A stretch of 64,000 nucleotides of DNA. Source: Methylobacterium goesingense (GTDB taxonomy: Bacteria; Pseudomonadota; Alphaproteobacteria; Rhizobiales; Beijerinckiaceae). Each line of letters begins with the position of its first letter. The stretch's first letter is position 1. The stretch lies in the NCBI RefSeq assembly GCF_022179225.1, contig NZ_BPQL01000069.1:1-64000 (forward strand), written 5' to 3'. Below are positions 26,434 to 35,322 of this stretch, one piece after another. The notes beneath the pieces were generated by a model. The model was given only the letters and a program-made list of their open reading frames with translations. It was not told where the DNA came from and made no database searches. The position numbers and the translations under genes are program-made.

Positions 26434-29184
26434 TCACGCCTCCGCCAGGGCGCGCGCGACCGCATCCCCCGCCAGGAGCGCCGTCAGCCGCCGGTCGGCC
26501 TCGGCATCCGCCGCGAGAGCGAGGCCGCCGCAGGCCACCCCCGTTCCGGCGACGGCGTAGCGCAGCGCACTCGTAGGCTGGAGGCCGCCCGACGCCGCCG
26601 CGATGAAGCCGCGCAGGGCGCCCGGATGCGCGTTGCAGCCGTTATGGATCGTCAGGCCTGCACCGCGTCCGTCGAGCACCAGCGCCGAGAGCGCGAGACG
26701 GGCCCGGCCCGCCTGCGCCATCGCCCGGCGCGGGCCGGCGAGGCCCACCAGGATCTCGGGCGCGAGGTGGACGATTCCCTCGAAGGCGACCGGGCCCGCC
26801 TCCACCGCGAAGCGATCGAGGACGACGAGGCCCGAGAGGTCGTCGAGCACGAGGAAGACCCGGCGATGCGCGAGATCCGGCCCGTGCACCTGCGTGGCGA
26901 GCCGGTGCAGCGTGGCCCCCTCCAGGCGCTCCGCCCCGAGGTAGCGGGCGAGGCCGGCGCTGGCCGCGCGCCCCTCCGGCACCGCCACGTTGTGGCCCGC
27001 CTCCGAGAGGACGTGGTGGCGCGCCGCCCCGGTCTCGACCAGGCTCGAGCCGCCCGCCTCTACGATCCAGCGCACGCCGTCGCAGGCATAGACGAAGGAG
27101 CCGCCATCGCGGTGGCCGGCGCCCTGGCTCGCGAAGGTGCAGGCGAAATGGCCCCAGCCACGCCCCGGCCCGTCGTGCCGCAGGGCGACCATGCCGGATG
27201 CCGGGTCGACCCGCCCGGTAGGGGGACCCGCCGGCGCGTCGTGCCGGTCCGGATGCGCATGCCGGAGCCGGGCCCGGTCCGATCGGCGCTCGATCACCAG
27301 GGCCCGGCCGGCGCCCGTGCCGAGGCGGCCGATCCAGCCGGCCGCATCCTGGCCCTGGGGCGTGTCGCCGAAGGGCGGCAGCCGGCCGCCGGGGTCCAGC
27401 ATGCCCGCGACGGCCGGGAGTGCCGCTGCCAGGATCCGCGCAAGGCTGGATCGCAGGCCATCCCGGGTGTCGTCCCCGGTGAGGCCGACGTCGAGGGCGC
27501 GCAGCAGCGTCAGGAGTTCGAGGCGCTGGTGCAGGGACGGGTCCGAGAACCGCCCGGCCTCGTCGACGAGGGCCGCGATGCCGGCCTCAAGGGCGCCCGT
27601 CGCCAGGCACGACCAGTGCGGCGAGAGCGGCAGCAGCGGCAGGGCGCGGGCCACGCACATCAGGCTGGCCGCCGCCTGGATTTGATGGATCGAGCGCCCG
27701 AAGGTGTTCTGCCCGACGATCTCCGCGAGGGCGAAGCCGTGGCGGACCGCCTCGCCGGTGAGCGTCAGGGAAGCCGGTCCGCCGGGCCTGCCCACCCGGA
27801 CCAGCAGCCGCACGAGAGTCTCGGCGCGCGCCGCGAGTGCCGCCGGATGCAGGGCGAGGCCGTCCGCCGGGGCGCCCCAGGGATTCCCCCGCGACCAGGA
27901 CAGGGCGAGGCTCACGGCGGCGGGGGCCCCGCCCGGTGCTTCCGCCAGGGCGCCCAGCCAGGCGAGCGATTGGTATTCGAGCCGCCAGGGCACCGAGCGG
28001 AACGGGTCCTCGGTCCAGTCCGGGGCGTCCGGCAGGGTCCAGGCCGGGGCCGGGCCGAGGCGCAGGGTCCGGTCGATGCCCGCCGCCGGGGGGCCGTCCC
28101 CCCGCTGGATGGCCCGGGCCCGCGCCAGGACCGCCGGAATCGCCGCGACGGCCTCGGGCTGCGGGCACCAGCCCACGAAGGTGCCGCCGGCCAGCCCGAG
28201 GCGCTCGCCGAGGCGAGCGAGGAAGTCCGCGGCCTCGAGGAGGTCGTCGCCGCACAGGCTCTGGAGCCGCATCCGGTCCTCGAGGGCGATTTCGGGCGGA
28301 CTCAAGAGTTCCGCTTCCGAAGGCTTCGATTCCCGGCCGTCCGCCGTCCAGGTCGCGAAGCCGACCGCCACCCGGGCCGCGTCCTGCGGCGGCTCGAGTT
28401 CGAGGGTGAAGCGCCGCGTCTGCTGCTGGGCGGGCAGGTCGATGAGCGCGTCCAGCCCCGGCACCGAGATCGTGCCCGGATAGGGTGGTGGCAGGACCGC
28501 GCCCTGGTGGTCCCGATAAACGATGCGGGCGAGCGCCCCGCGAGTCGTGGGCGCCGCGACGTGGAGCTGTCCGCGCAGGACGAGCCTGCAGCCCGGCACC
28601 AGGGCATGCTCGCTCCAGGCCGGCTCGGGTCCGAGCCGGTGGCGGGTGCGCGGGAGCAGGGCGGGGGAGGGCGCCTCCGCCGGCCCCTGCCGCAGGGTCG
28701 CCTCGGAGACCGCGAAGGTCTCGCTGTTGCGCCAGGAGCGGATCGTCACGGTGAGCCGGCAGGCGGGCGCCGGCACGCGGAATGCGACGCGGACGAGCCC
28801 GATGCGTACGCCCTGCGCCTCGGCCGGCAGGTAACCGGGGCCGGCGATCCAGGCGCCGTGCGGATCGAGAAGCGTCCGGTCGAGGCCCGGCACGTGGTCG
28901 AAATCGAGGCTCGACCCGTCCTCGGTCAGAAAATCGATGCCCGCCAGGGCGAAGTCGAGGGTGGCCCCGGCCGTTTCCGCCGCGTCCCAGGCGAGCCGGA
29001 AGGTGAGGGTGCACCACGCCTCCGGCAGGAGGCCGGCGAAGGGCAGCACCACCCGCGACCAGCGGTTCTTGGCCGGGACGAGGTGTTCGCTCGCGCCGGG
29101 GCCGACGCCGGCGCCGGCGGCGTGGCGGGCGGGCCCGGGCGCCAGGATTCGTAACCCCGGAAGGGTCGCCTGCACCGTGCTCAA
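26434..29184 (-). CDS. Heparinase II/III-like protein
   Basis: A 916-residue protein without an evident signal peptide. The first ~320 residues are strand-rich and of carbohydrate-binding character. Residues ~330-640 are helical with many Trp and Leu, as in the alpha/alpha toroid of polysaccharide lyases. Residues ~650-900 form the beta-sandwich with the family motif GAGHRDGGSFVYACDGVRW, IVEAGGSS, followed by ARHHVLSEAGHNVAVPEG. Family members cleave acidic polysaccharides by beta-elimination or act in capsule turnover. The gene runs against the flanking flagellar operons and may be an insertion, or may process surface polysaccharide. Catalytic residues beyond the His/Asp of the HRDGGS motif cannot be assigned. 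Confidence 0.75.
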   Translation of the reverse strand: MSTVQATLPGLRILAPGPARHAAGAGVGPGASEHLVPAKNRWSRVVLPFAGLLPEAWCTLTFRLAWDAAETAGATLDFALAGIDFLTEDGSSLDFDHVPGLDRTLLDPHGAWIAGPGYLPAEAQGVRIGLVRVAFRVPAPACRLTVTIRSWRNSETFAVSEATLRQGPAEAPSPALLPRTRHRLGPEPAWSEHALVPGCRLVLRGQLHVAAPTTRGALARIVYRDHQGAVLPPPYPGTISVPGLDALIDLPAQQQTRRFTLELEPPQDAARVAVGFATWTADGRESKPSEAELLSPPEIALEDRMRLQSLCGDDLLEAADFLARLGERLGLAGGTFVGWCPQPEAVAAIPAVLARARAIQRGDGPPAAGIDRTLRLGPAPAWTLPDAPDWTEDPFRSVPWRLEYQSLAWLGALAEAPGGAPAAVSLALSWSRGNPWGAPADGLALHPAALAARAETLVRLLVRVGRPGGPASLTLTGEAVRHGFALAEIVGQNTFGRSIHQIQAAASLMCVARALPLLPLSPHWSCLATGALEAGIAALVDEAGRFSDPSLHQRLELLTLLRALDVGLTGDDTRDGLRSSLARILAAALPAVAGMLDPGGRLPPFGDTPQGQDAAGWIGRLGTGAGRALVIERRSDRARLRHAHPDRHDAPAGPPTGRVDPASGMVALRHDGPGRGWGHFACTFASQGAGHRDGGSFVYACDGVRWIVEAGGSSLVETGAARHHVLSEAGHNVAVPEGRAASAGLARYLGAERLEGATLHRLATQVHGPDLAHRRVFLVLDDLSGLVVLDRFAVEAGPVAFEGIVHLAPEILVGLAGPRRAMAQAGRARLALSALVLDGRGAGLTIHNGCNAHPGALRGFIAAASGGLQPTSALRYAVAGTGVACGGLALAADAEADRRLTALLAGDAVARALAEA

Positions 29185-29399
29185 GGGCCGGTTCGGATGC
29201 GGAACGGGGAAGCGGACATCGTGCGCTGGGCGGCCGTGGTCTTGATCTGCGACGTTTCTGAGACGATCCGACCGTTCGACGCGGGTCCGGTACCGACATG
29301 GTACTGACGGGGTTCGACGGGCGCCGTCAAGCCGCGCCAGCCTGGGGCAAGATTGGCTGCCTAGGGATCGGTCATGATTGATCGGGACCGGAGTCGACC
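29185..29399. other. Divergent gap between the heparinase gene and flgB
   Basis: This 215-bp region must carry the promoter for the long flgB-fliP operon. GGAG at ~29389 is a good ribosome binding site for the flgB GTG start. I looked for sigma-54 and CtrA elements and found no acceptable match. Confidence 0.4.
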
Positions 29400-29786
29400 G
29401 TGACAGGCGTCTACCTCTTCGACCTGGCCTCGCAGCAGGCCCGCTACCTCGCGGTGCGCCAGGCGACCATCGCCAGCAACGTCGCGAACGCCAACACGCC
29501 CGACTACAAGGCGCGCGACGTGGTGCCGTTCTCCGAGGTGATGGCGCGCACGAGCACCATGGGCATGTCCATGACGGAGAGCGCCCATGTCACGTCCGGC
29601 GAGGGGCGCATCCCGACGAAGCCGATCTCGGCCTCGCAGGCCTGGGACGCGCTGTCCACGTCGAGTTCCGTCAGCCTGGAGCAGGAGATGCTCAAGGCGG
29701 GCGAGGTCAGCCGTCAGCACAATCTCAACATGGGCATCACGAAGGTCTTCGACCGGATGCTCAAGGCCGCGGTGAGGGGCAGCTGA
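29400..29786 (+). CDS. flgB: Flagellar basal-body rod protein FlgB
   Basis: A 128-residue proximal rod protein starting at a GTG with GGAG seven bases upstream. The motif RQATIASNVANANTPDYKAR is the standard rod signature. The C-terminal segment SVSLEQEMLKAGEVSRQHNL with NMGITKVFDRML is FlgB-specific. The stop shares one base with the flgC ATG (TGATG), so translation is coupled. It opens the operon flgB-flgC-fliE-flgG-flgA-flgI-motE-flgH-fliL-fliP. Confidence 0.94.
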   Translation: MTGVYLFDLASQQARYLAVRQATIASNVANANTPDYKARDVVPFSEVMARTSTMGMSMTESAHVTSGEGRIPTKPISASQAWDALSTSSSVSLEQEMLKAGEVSRQHNLNMGITKVFDRMLKAAVRGS

Positions 29787-30202
29787 TGATCGATCCGCTC
29801 AGCGCCTCGACGCGGCTCGCCAGCGCCGGCCTGGAGGCGCAGTCCCTGCGCCTGCGCATCGCCGCCGAGAACGTCGCCAACGCCCAGTCGGTGGGCGACG
29901 GGCCGGGCGCCGATCCCTACGCCCGCAAGACCGTGACGTTCCGGGCCGCGATGGACCGTGCCGCCGGCGGCACCTCCGTGGCGCTCCAGAAGATCGGCAC
30001 CGACGATGCGCCGTTCCGGATCGAGCGCGACCCCGGCAACCCGGCGGCCGACGCGGAGGGCAACGTGAAGATGCCCAACGTCAACGTGCTCATGGAAATG
30101 GCCGACATCCGCGAGGCCAACCGGTCCTTTGAAGCCAACGTGCAGGTGATCAAACAGGCTCGCGCCATGGTCGCCAGCGTCATCGACCTCCTGCGAACCT
30201 GA
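29786..30202 (+). CDS. flgC: Flagellar basal-body rod protein FlgC
   Basis: A 138-residue proximal rod protein. LRLRIAAENVANAQSVGDGP near the start and MPNVNVLMEMADIREANRSF plus EANVQVIKQARAMVASVIDL at the end are typical. The N-terminal NVANA motif follows the FlgB/FlgC pattern. Starts within the flgB stop codon and is nine bases before fliE. Confidence 0.94.
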   Translation: MIDPLSASTRLASAGLEAQSLRLRIAAENVANAQSVGDGPGADPYARKTVTFRAAMDRAAGGTSVALQKIGTDDAPFRIERDPGNPAADAEGNVKMPNVNVLMEMADIREANRSFEANVQVIKQARAMVASVIDLLRT

Positions 30203-30211
30203 GCCCGTCCG

Positions 30212-30550
30212 ATGATCGAAGCCCTCACCTCGCTCGCCGCCTTCGACCGGGCCGCCGGCATCACCCGCACCGAGGCCGCCGCACCCCTGGCGCGGGCGAG
30301 CTTCCCGGTGATGCCGGCAGCGAGCACCGGCGGCACCGATTTCGGCGACGTCATGGCCCAGCTCGCCACCGGCCTGCGCACCTCCCTGCGCACCGGCGAG
30401 GCCACCGCCATCTCGGGCATTCAGGGCAAGGCCACCACGCAGCAGGTGGTCGAGGCCGTGATGGATGCCGAGCAGAGCCTGCAGACCGCCATCGCGGTCC
30501 GGGACAAGGTGGTCGCCGCCTATCTCGAACTCAGCCGCATGCCGATCTAA
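30212..30550 (+). CDS. fliE: Flagellar hook-basal body protein FliE
   Basis: A 112-residue protein linking the MS ring to the rod. The family signature lies in the C-terminal half: FGDVMAQLATGLRTSLRTGE, then QQVVEAVMDAEQSLQTAIAV, RDKVVAAYLELSRMPI. Normal length. Its stop codon lies in the first unit of a 16-bp tandem repeat that continues toward flgG. Confidence 0.92.
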   Translation: MIEALTSLAAFDRAAGITRTEAAAPLARASFPVMPAASTGGTDFGDVMAQLATGLRTSLRTGEATAISGIQGKATTQQVVEAVMDAEQSLQTAIAVRDKVVAAYLELSRMPI

Positions 30551-30586
30551 CCATTTGCCGATCTGACCATCTGCCGATCTGATGAC
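30540..30586. repeat. 16-bp tandem repeat, nearly three copies, spanning the fliE stop
   Basis: Units start at 30540, 30556 and 30572 with TGCCGATCT in each; the second differs from the first at two bases and the third is incomplete. Stop codons TAA (30548), TGA (30564) and TGA (30580) occupy the same place in each unit and fall in three different frames. Confidence 0.85.
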
Positions 30587-30627
30587 CCAACGTCCTCGCC
30601 GCATCGCCACGACGGAACCGTGAAGAC

Positions 30628-31416
30628 ATGAGAGCGCTCGCCATCGCGGCTACGGGCATGAACGCCCAGCAGATGAACCTCGAGGTCATCGCCAACAACA
30701 TCGCCAACCTGAACACCACCGGGTTCAAGGGCGCGCGGGCCGAATTCACCGACCTGCTCTACCAGGCCGAACGCCAGCAGGGCGTGCCGAACCAGGCCGG
30801 CCAGGAGCCGGTGCCCGAGGGCGCGATGCTCGGCCTCGGCGTGCGCACCGCCGCCATCCGCAACCTGCACCGCCAGGGACCGCTGGCCAACACCTCGAAC
30901 CAGCTCGACGTGGCGGTGAACGGCCGGGGCTACTTCCAGATCACCAACCCGAACGGCGAGATCAACTACACCCGCGCCGGCTCGTTCAACCGCAACAACA
31001 CCGGCCAGATCGTGACCCTGGAGGGCTACGCCCTCGACCCGGCGATCCTCATTCCCAACGGCGCCGTCGACGTGGTGATCAACCAGTCGGGTCAGGTCTT
31101 CGCCAAGATCGACGGTCAGGTCCAGGCGCAGAACCTCGGCCAGATCACGCTCGCCAACTTCGCCAACGATTCCGGCCTGGAGCCGTTGGGCAACGGCCTC
31201 TACCGCGAGACCGCCGCGTCGGGCGCGCCCGTCACCGGCGTGCCCGGCGACCCGAGCTTCGGCAAGCTGCAGCAGGGTTACCTGGAAAGCTCGAACGTCG
31301 ATCCCGTCAAGGAGATCACCAACATGATCACGGCCCAGCGCGCCTTCGAGATGAACTCGAAGGTGATCCAGGCCGCCGACGAGATGGCGGGCACGGTCTC
31401 CAAGGGGATCCGGTAA
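30628..31416 (+). CDS. flgG: Distal rod protein FlgG
   Basis: A 262-residue distal rod protein of standard length. N-terminal: [20 protein letters not shown] then [11 protein letters not shown]. Middle: [15 protein letters not shown] and [21 protein letters not shown]-terminal: [20 protein letters not shown] and [18 protein letters not shown]. These are the textbook FlgG blocks. Separated from fliE by a repeat-containing 77-bp gap. Confidence 0.95.
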   Translation: MRALAIAATGMNAQQMNLEVIANNIANLNTTGFKGARAEFTDLLYQAERQQGVPNQAGQEPVPEGAMLGLGVRTAAIRNLHRQGPLANTSNQLDVAVNGRGYFQITNPNGEINYTRAGSFNRNNTGQIVTLEGYALDPAILIPNGAVDVVINQSGQVFAKIDGQVQAQNLGQITLANFANDSGLEPLGNGLYRETAASGAPVTGVPGDPSFGKLQQGYLESSNVDPVKEITNMITAQRAFEMNSKVIQAADEMAGTVSKGIR

Positions 31417-31548
31417 GCCCACCCCGTAGACGCCTGTCCCAAACCGATCCGAATCCCACATCCGCGCGGTGGCGACGGGAGGCCCACGCCTCCCGCCGGA
31501 GCCGGCGGTCGCCCGTCCGGGCTTCCTTCAAGGGCGCGACCACACCCC

Positions 31549-32022
31549 ATGGGTCTTCCCACCTTCACCCGCCTGCCCGTCGCGGTCCTGGCCGTCGGCC
31601 TCGCGCTCGCAGCCGCTCCGGCGACGGCCGGCGACATCTCTCTGCCCGTGCCGACGGTGACGATCTATCCCGGCGACACCATCCGGGAATCGATGCTGCG
31701 GATGCAGGCCTATCCGGAGACCTTCAAGGCGCGCACCGCCGTCATCGATGCGCCCCTCGCCATCACGGGCCGGGTCGCGCGCCGGATGCTGCTGCCGGGC
31801 GAGCCGGTGCCGGTCAACGCCATCGACGACCCGCGCCTCGTCAGCCGGGGCACCCCGACGCAGATCGTGTTCGAGGAGCAGGGCCTGCTCATCACCGCCG
31901 TCGGCGCGCCCCTCCAGAACGGCGGCCTCGGCGACGTGATCCGCGTGCGCAACACGGACACCAACCGCATCGTGCTGGGCACCGTCATGGCGGACGGCCG
32001 AATCCGGACCGGGGACCGCTGA
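31549..32022 (+). CDS. flgA: P-ring assembly chaperone FlgA
   Basis: A 157-residue periplasmic protein with a signal peptide (VAVLAVGLALAAAPATAGD). The SAF-domain C-terminal half contains VARRMLLPGEPVPVNAIDDP, GTPTQIVFEEQGLLITAVGA, and GDVIRVRNTDTNRIVLGTVM. It helps FlgI assemble into the P ring and stands directly upstream of flgI, overlapping it by one base (TGATG). Confidence 0.92.
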   Translation: MGLPTFTRLPVAVLAVGLALAAAPATAGDISLPVPTVTIYPGDTIRESMLRMQAYPETFKARTAVIDAPLAITGRVARRMLLPGEPVPVNAIDDPRLVSRGTPTQIVFEEQGLLITAVGAPLQNGGLGDVIRVRNTDTNRIVLGTVMADGRIRTGDR

Positions 32023-33125
32023 TGCGCCGCATCCTGGCGATCCTCGCGGCGCTCCTCCTCGCGCTCCCGACGCCCGCGCTGGCCGGCACGCGGATCAAGG
32101 ACATCGCCACCCTGAAGGGCGTGCGCGACAACCAGCTCGTGGGCTACGGCCTCGTCACCGGCCTCCAGGGCTCCGGCGACACCCTGCGCAATGCGCAGTT
32201 CACCGAGCAGTCCCTGCAATCGATGCTCGACCGCATGGGCATCAACGTGCGCGACGCCCGCCTGCGCACCCGCAACGTCGCCGCCGTGATGGTGACCGCC
32301 GACCTGCCGCCCTATACCGGGACCGGCACGCGCATCGACGTCACCGTCACCTCGCTGGGCGACGCCACCTCGCTGAAGGGCGGCACCCTGCTGATGACGC
32401 CCCTGATGGGCGGCGACGGCCTGACCTACGCCGCCGCGCAGGGGCCGCTGGCGGTCTCGGGCTTCGTCGTCTCCGGCCAGGCCGAGAGCATCACCCAGGG
32501 CGTGCCCACCGCCGGGCGCATTCCCAACGGCGCCCTGATCGAGCGCGAGGTCCCGGGCACCTTCCGCGACCTGCCCGAACTGGTCTTCGAGTTGAAGAAC
32601 CCGGACTTCAAGACCGCCACCATGGTGGCGGATGCCATCAACGCCTATGCGCTGGCCCGCTTCGGCCGCCGGGTGGCCGCCCCGCGCGACCAGCGCGCCA
32701 TCGCGCTGATGCGGCCGAGCAACATCGCCCAGACCCGGTTCGTGGCCGAGATCGGCGACCTCACCGTCAATCCCGACACGCCGGCCCGCGTGGTCGTCGA
32801 TCAGCGCACCGGCACGGTCGTGATCGGCCGCAACGTCCAGATCTCTACGGTGGCGGTCACCCACGGCAACCTCACCGTGCGGGTGACGGAGGCCCCCGAG
32901 GTCTCGCAGCCCGCCCCGTTCTCCAACGGTCAGACCGCGGTGGTGCCGCGCACCGAAGTGGCGATCAACGAGCAGTCGGGCCGCATGGCGATCATCGGCG
33001 GCTCCGACCTCCAGACCCTGGTGCGCGGCCTCAACAATGTCGGCCTCAAGCCCAGCGACATCATCGCGATCCTGCAGGCGGTCAAGACCTCGGGCGCGCT
33101 TCAGGCGGAGCTCGTGGTGCAATGA
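32022..33125 (+). CDS. flgI: Flagellar P-ring protein FlgI
   Basis: A 367-residue periplasmic ring protein with signal peptide (ILAILAALLLALPTPALA). Classic motifs: RIKDIATLKGVRDNQLVGYG, LVTGLQGSGDTL, VAAVMVTADLPPYTGTGTRI, and PSDIIAILQAVKTSGALQAE at the end. Length is normal. Its stop overlaps the motE start by four bases (ATGA). Confidence 0.95.
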   Translation: MRRILAILAALLLALPTPALAGTRIKDIATLKGVRDNQLVGYGLVTGLQGSGDTLRNAQFTEQSLQSMLDRMGINVRDARLRTRNVAAVMVTADLPPYTGTGTRIDVTVTSLGDATSLKGGTLLMTPLMGGDGLTYAAAQGPLAVSGFVVSGQAESITQGVPTAGRIPNGALIEREVPGTFRDLPELVFELKNPDFKTATMVADAINAYALARFGRRVAAPRDQRAIALMRPSNIAQTRFVAEIGDLTVNPDTPARVVVDQRTGTVVIGRNVQISTVAVTHGNLTVRVTEAPEVSQPAPFSNGQTAVVPRTEVAINEQSGRMAIIGGSDLQTLVRGLNNVGLKPSDIIAILQAVKTSGALQAELVVQ

Positions 33126-34087
33126 GGCAGGCGAACGACTTCAGTCGGCACTTCGATCCGGCCCGGTTGATCGTCGGGCTTCCGGCGCCGGCGCATCCCA
33201 TGCGCGCGCTTGCCCTGATGGCGCTGCGGGTCCTCCTGTTCCTCGCGGTTCTGGTGGGCGCCTCGCTCGGGTTCGGCCCGGCGCGCGCCTTCGAGGGGGA
33301 GGGGCTCTCGGATACGGGCAAGCCGAGCATTCCGGGCAAGGCGATCGTCGCGAGCCGCTTCATCGATCCGAGCGAGCCCGTCGCTCCGGGCAAGCCGACC
33401 GTTTCGAGCCAGCCGCCTGTGTCGGGCACGTCGACCGTGCCGGGCAAGCCGACCGTGTCGGGCAAGGCGACCGTGTCAGGAATGAATCCCGGTTCGCTTC
33501 CCAAGAACTCCGCGCCGAAGCCGCCGGCACCGAAGCTGTCCGTCGCGGTCAAGCTCGTGGACACCAAGGCCCCCGAAACCACGGGTGCGATCGAGCCCCG
33601 GGCCGAGGCGACGAAACCCATCGAGACGGTTCAGGTGGCCGAGGTCCGGCTGCCGGAGCCGGCCCCCGAGCCGGTCAAGCCTGCGGTAAAGCCTCCCGCC
33701 TACTGCGCCAGCATCGCGGATGCCGCCGCCGATGCGCGCTTCGCCTGGCAGAAGGAGCAGCTCGCGATCCTGGAACGCCAGGTCGAGGAGCGCATCGCCA
33801 AGCTCGAGGCCAAGCGGGCCGAGTACGAGAGCTGGCTCGCCCGCCGCAACGCCTTCCTGGCCAAGGCCGACGAGGGGGTGGTGGCGATCTACACCAAGAT
33901 GCGGGCGGACGCGGCGGCACTGCAACTCGCCAACATGCCCGACGAATCGGCCGCCGCGATCCTGACCAAGCTCAATGCCCGCACCGCCAGCGCGATCCTG
34001 AGCGAGATGGAGGCCGCGCGCGCCGCGCAGCTGGCCCGCATGATGACCGAGCTGGGCAAAAAGGCCCGCGAGAGCGAGAAATCCTGA
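33122..34087 (+). CDS. motE: Motor-associated protein MotE
   Basis: A 321-residue protein. A signal/anchor region is followed by a low-complexity stretch of PGKPTVSG-like repeats (residues ~75-125). Then a coiled coil (WQKEQLAILERQVEERIAKL, EAKRAEYESWLARR) leads into the conserved C-terminal MgtE-N-like domain (VAIYTKMRADAAALQLANMP; DESAAAILTKLNARTASAIL, SEMEAARAAQLARMM). In Sinorhizobium MotE is a periplasmic chaperone for MotC. An internal ATG at 33200 would give a more usual signal peptide. It lies between flgI and flgH, as in rhizobia. Confidence 0.88.
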   Translation: MRQANDFSRHFDPARLIVGLPAPAHPMRALALMALRVLLFLAVLVGASLGFGPARAFEGEGLSDTGKPSIPGKAIVASRFIDPSEPVAPGKPTVSSQPPVSGTSTVPGKPTVSGKATVSGMNPGSLPKNSAPKPPAPKLSVAVKLVDTKAPETTGAIEPRAEATKPIETVQVAEVRLPEPAPEPVKPAVKPPAYCASIADAAADARFAWQKEQLAILERQVEERIAKLEAKRAEYESWLARRNAFLAKADEGVVAIYTKMRADAAALQLANMPDESAAAILTKLNARTASAILSEMEAARAAQLARMMTELGKKARESEKS

Positions 34088-34803
34088 TGTCCCTCAAGAC
34101 CCTCCGGGCCGGCCTTCTCGCGGCACTCGTCGCGCCGTCCCTGGCCGCCTGCAATTCCTCCCTCGACCGGATGGGCCAGCCCCCGCTGCTGACCCCGATC
34201 GGCACCGGCCTGCAGCCGCCGCGCGAGGCCCTGCCGACCGCCTACGGCGCCCTGGGGCCGCGCAGCTATCACTCGACCTGGGCACCGGGCAGCGCCGAGA
34301 TGTTCCAGGACCCGCGCGCCCGCAACGTGGGCGACGTGATCACGGTCTCGATCCTCATCGACGACAAGGCGCAGTTCGGTAATTCGAGCGACCGCTCGCG
34401 CAGCCAGAAATCGAGTCTCGGCTTCGACTTCGGCTACGGCGTCTCCGGTCTGAAGGATTCCGCCACCGCCGATGCGGGCATCCGCTCGGGCACCGAGACG
34501 AAGGGCGCGGGCAACATCGACCGCTCCGAGGTGCTGCGCCTGCAGGTCGCCGCCATCGTCACCGAGCAGATGCCCAACGGCAACGTCGTCATCAGCGGCT
34601 CGCAGGAGGTGCGGGTGAACAACGAGGTCCGCGTGCTGACCGTCGCGGGCATCGTCCGGCCGCGCGACATCTCACGCAAGAACACCATCGACTACGACAA
34701 GATCGCCGAGGCGCGCATCTCCTACGGCGGGCGCGGGCGCATCACGGACGTGCAGGCGCCCACCCTCGGCCAGCAGGTCTTCGAGACCCTGGCGCCCTTC
34801 TAG
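34087..34803 (+). CDS. flgH: Flagellar L-ring lipoprotein FlgH
   Basis: A 238-residue outer-membrane ring lipoprotein. The signal ends in the lipobox LAAC with Cys at residue 22. Conserved stretches: SMFQDPRARNVGDVITV-like (here AEMFQDPRARNVGDVITVSI), VLRLQVAAIVTEQMPNGNVV, ISGSQEVRVNNEVRVLTVAG, IVRPRDISRKNTI. The ATG shares a base with the motE stop (TGATG). Confidence 0.95.
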   Translation: MSLKTLRAGLLAALVAPSLAACNSSLDRMGQPPLLTPIGTGLQPPREALPTAYGALGPRSYHSTWAPGSAEMFQDPRARNVGDVITVSILIDDKAQFGNSSDRSRSQKSSLGFDFGYGVSGLKDSATADAGIRSGTETKGAGNIDRSEVLRLQVAAIVTEQMPNGNVVISGSQEVRVNNEVRVLTVAGIVRPRDISRKNTIDYDKIAEARISYGGRGRITDVQAPTLGQQVFETLAPF

Positions 34804-34826
34804 CACCCGCAGGCAGGACGCGACCC

Positions 34827-35318
34827 ATGGCGGCCAAGACCGACACGAGCGAGCCGAAGAAGGGTGGCAAGGGCTGGATCGCGGCGCTCGCGCTCACCAG
34901 CCTCGTCGCCATCGGCACCGGCGGCGGCCTCGGCCTCTATCTGCTCTCCACCGTCGAGAAGGCGGTGGACGTCAAGAAGAAGGACGAGGAGGACAAGGCG
35001 GTGAAGGTGTTGAAATACACCGGCGACCTCGCGTTGCGCAGCGTCGGCTCGGTGGTGACCAACCTCGCCGACACGCGGGACGCCTGGGTCCGTCTCGAAT
35101 CCTCCGTTGTGTTCACGGCCGGCGCCGTGCCGAACCCCGACGTGGCCCTCGCCGAGATCCGCGCCGACATCCTGGCCTACCTGCGCACCGTCACCCTGCG
35201 GCAGATCGAGGGCGCCAGCGGCCTCCAGCACCTGCGCGAGGACCTCAACGAGCGGGTCGCCCTGCGCACCAAGGGGCAGGTGCGCGAGCTGATCGTCGAG
35301 ATGCTGGTGGTGCAGTAG
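34827..35318 (+). CDS. fliL: Flagellar basal-body associated protein FliL
   Basis: A 163-residue single-pass protein: basic cytoplasmic tail, membrane helix (GWIAALALTSLVAIGTGGGL), charged linker (VKKKDEEDKAVKV), and a periplasmic stomatin-like domain ending RGQVRELIVEMLVVQ-like (here TKGQVRELIVEMLVVQ). FliL surrounds and supports the stator. It sits between flgH and fliP as in rhizobial clusters. Confidence 0.9.
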   Translation: MAAKTDTSEPKKGGKGWIAALALTSLVAIGTGGGLGLYLLSTVEKAVDVKKKDEEDKAVKVLKYTGDLALRSVGSVVTNLADTRDAWVRLESSVVFTAGAVPNPDVALAEIRADILAYLRTVTLRQIEGASGLQHLREDLNERVALRTKGQVRELIVEMLVVQ

Positions 35319-35322
35319 CCCC

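Noticed and set aside
26626-29154. 842-codon plus-strand open frame opposite the heparinase-like gene
   Set aside because: The translation is Arg/Gly/Glu-rich without domains, as expected of antisense frames at this GC content, while the minus strand gives the heparinase family motif.
29185-29399. Sigma-54 type promoter before flgB
   Set aside because: GG/GC dinucleotides occur, but not with the required spacing and TGGCAC/TTGC context; rhizobial-type flagellar genes also usually do not use sigma-54.
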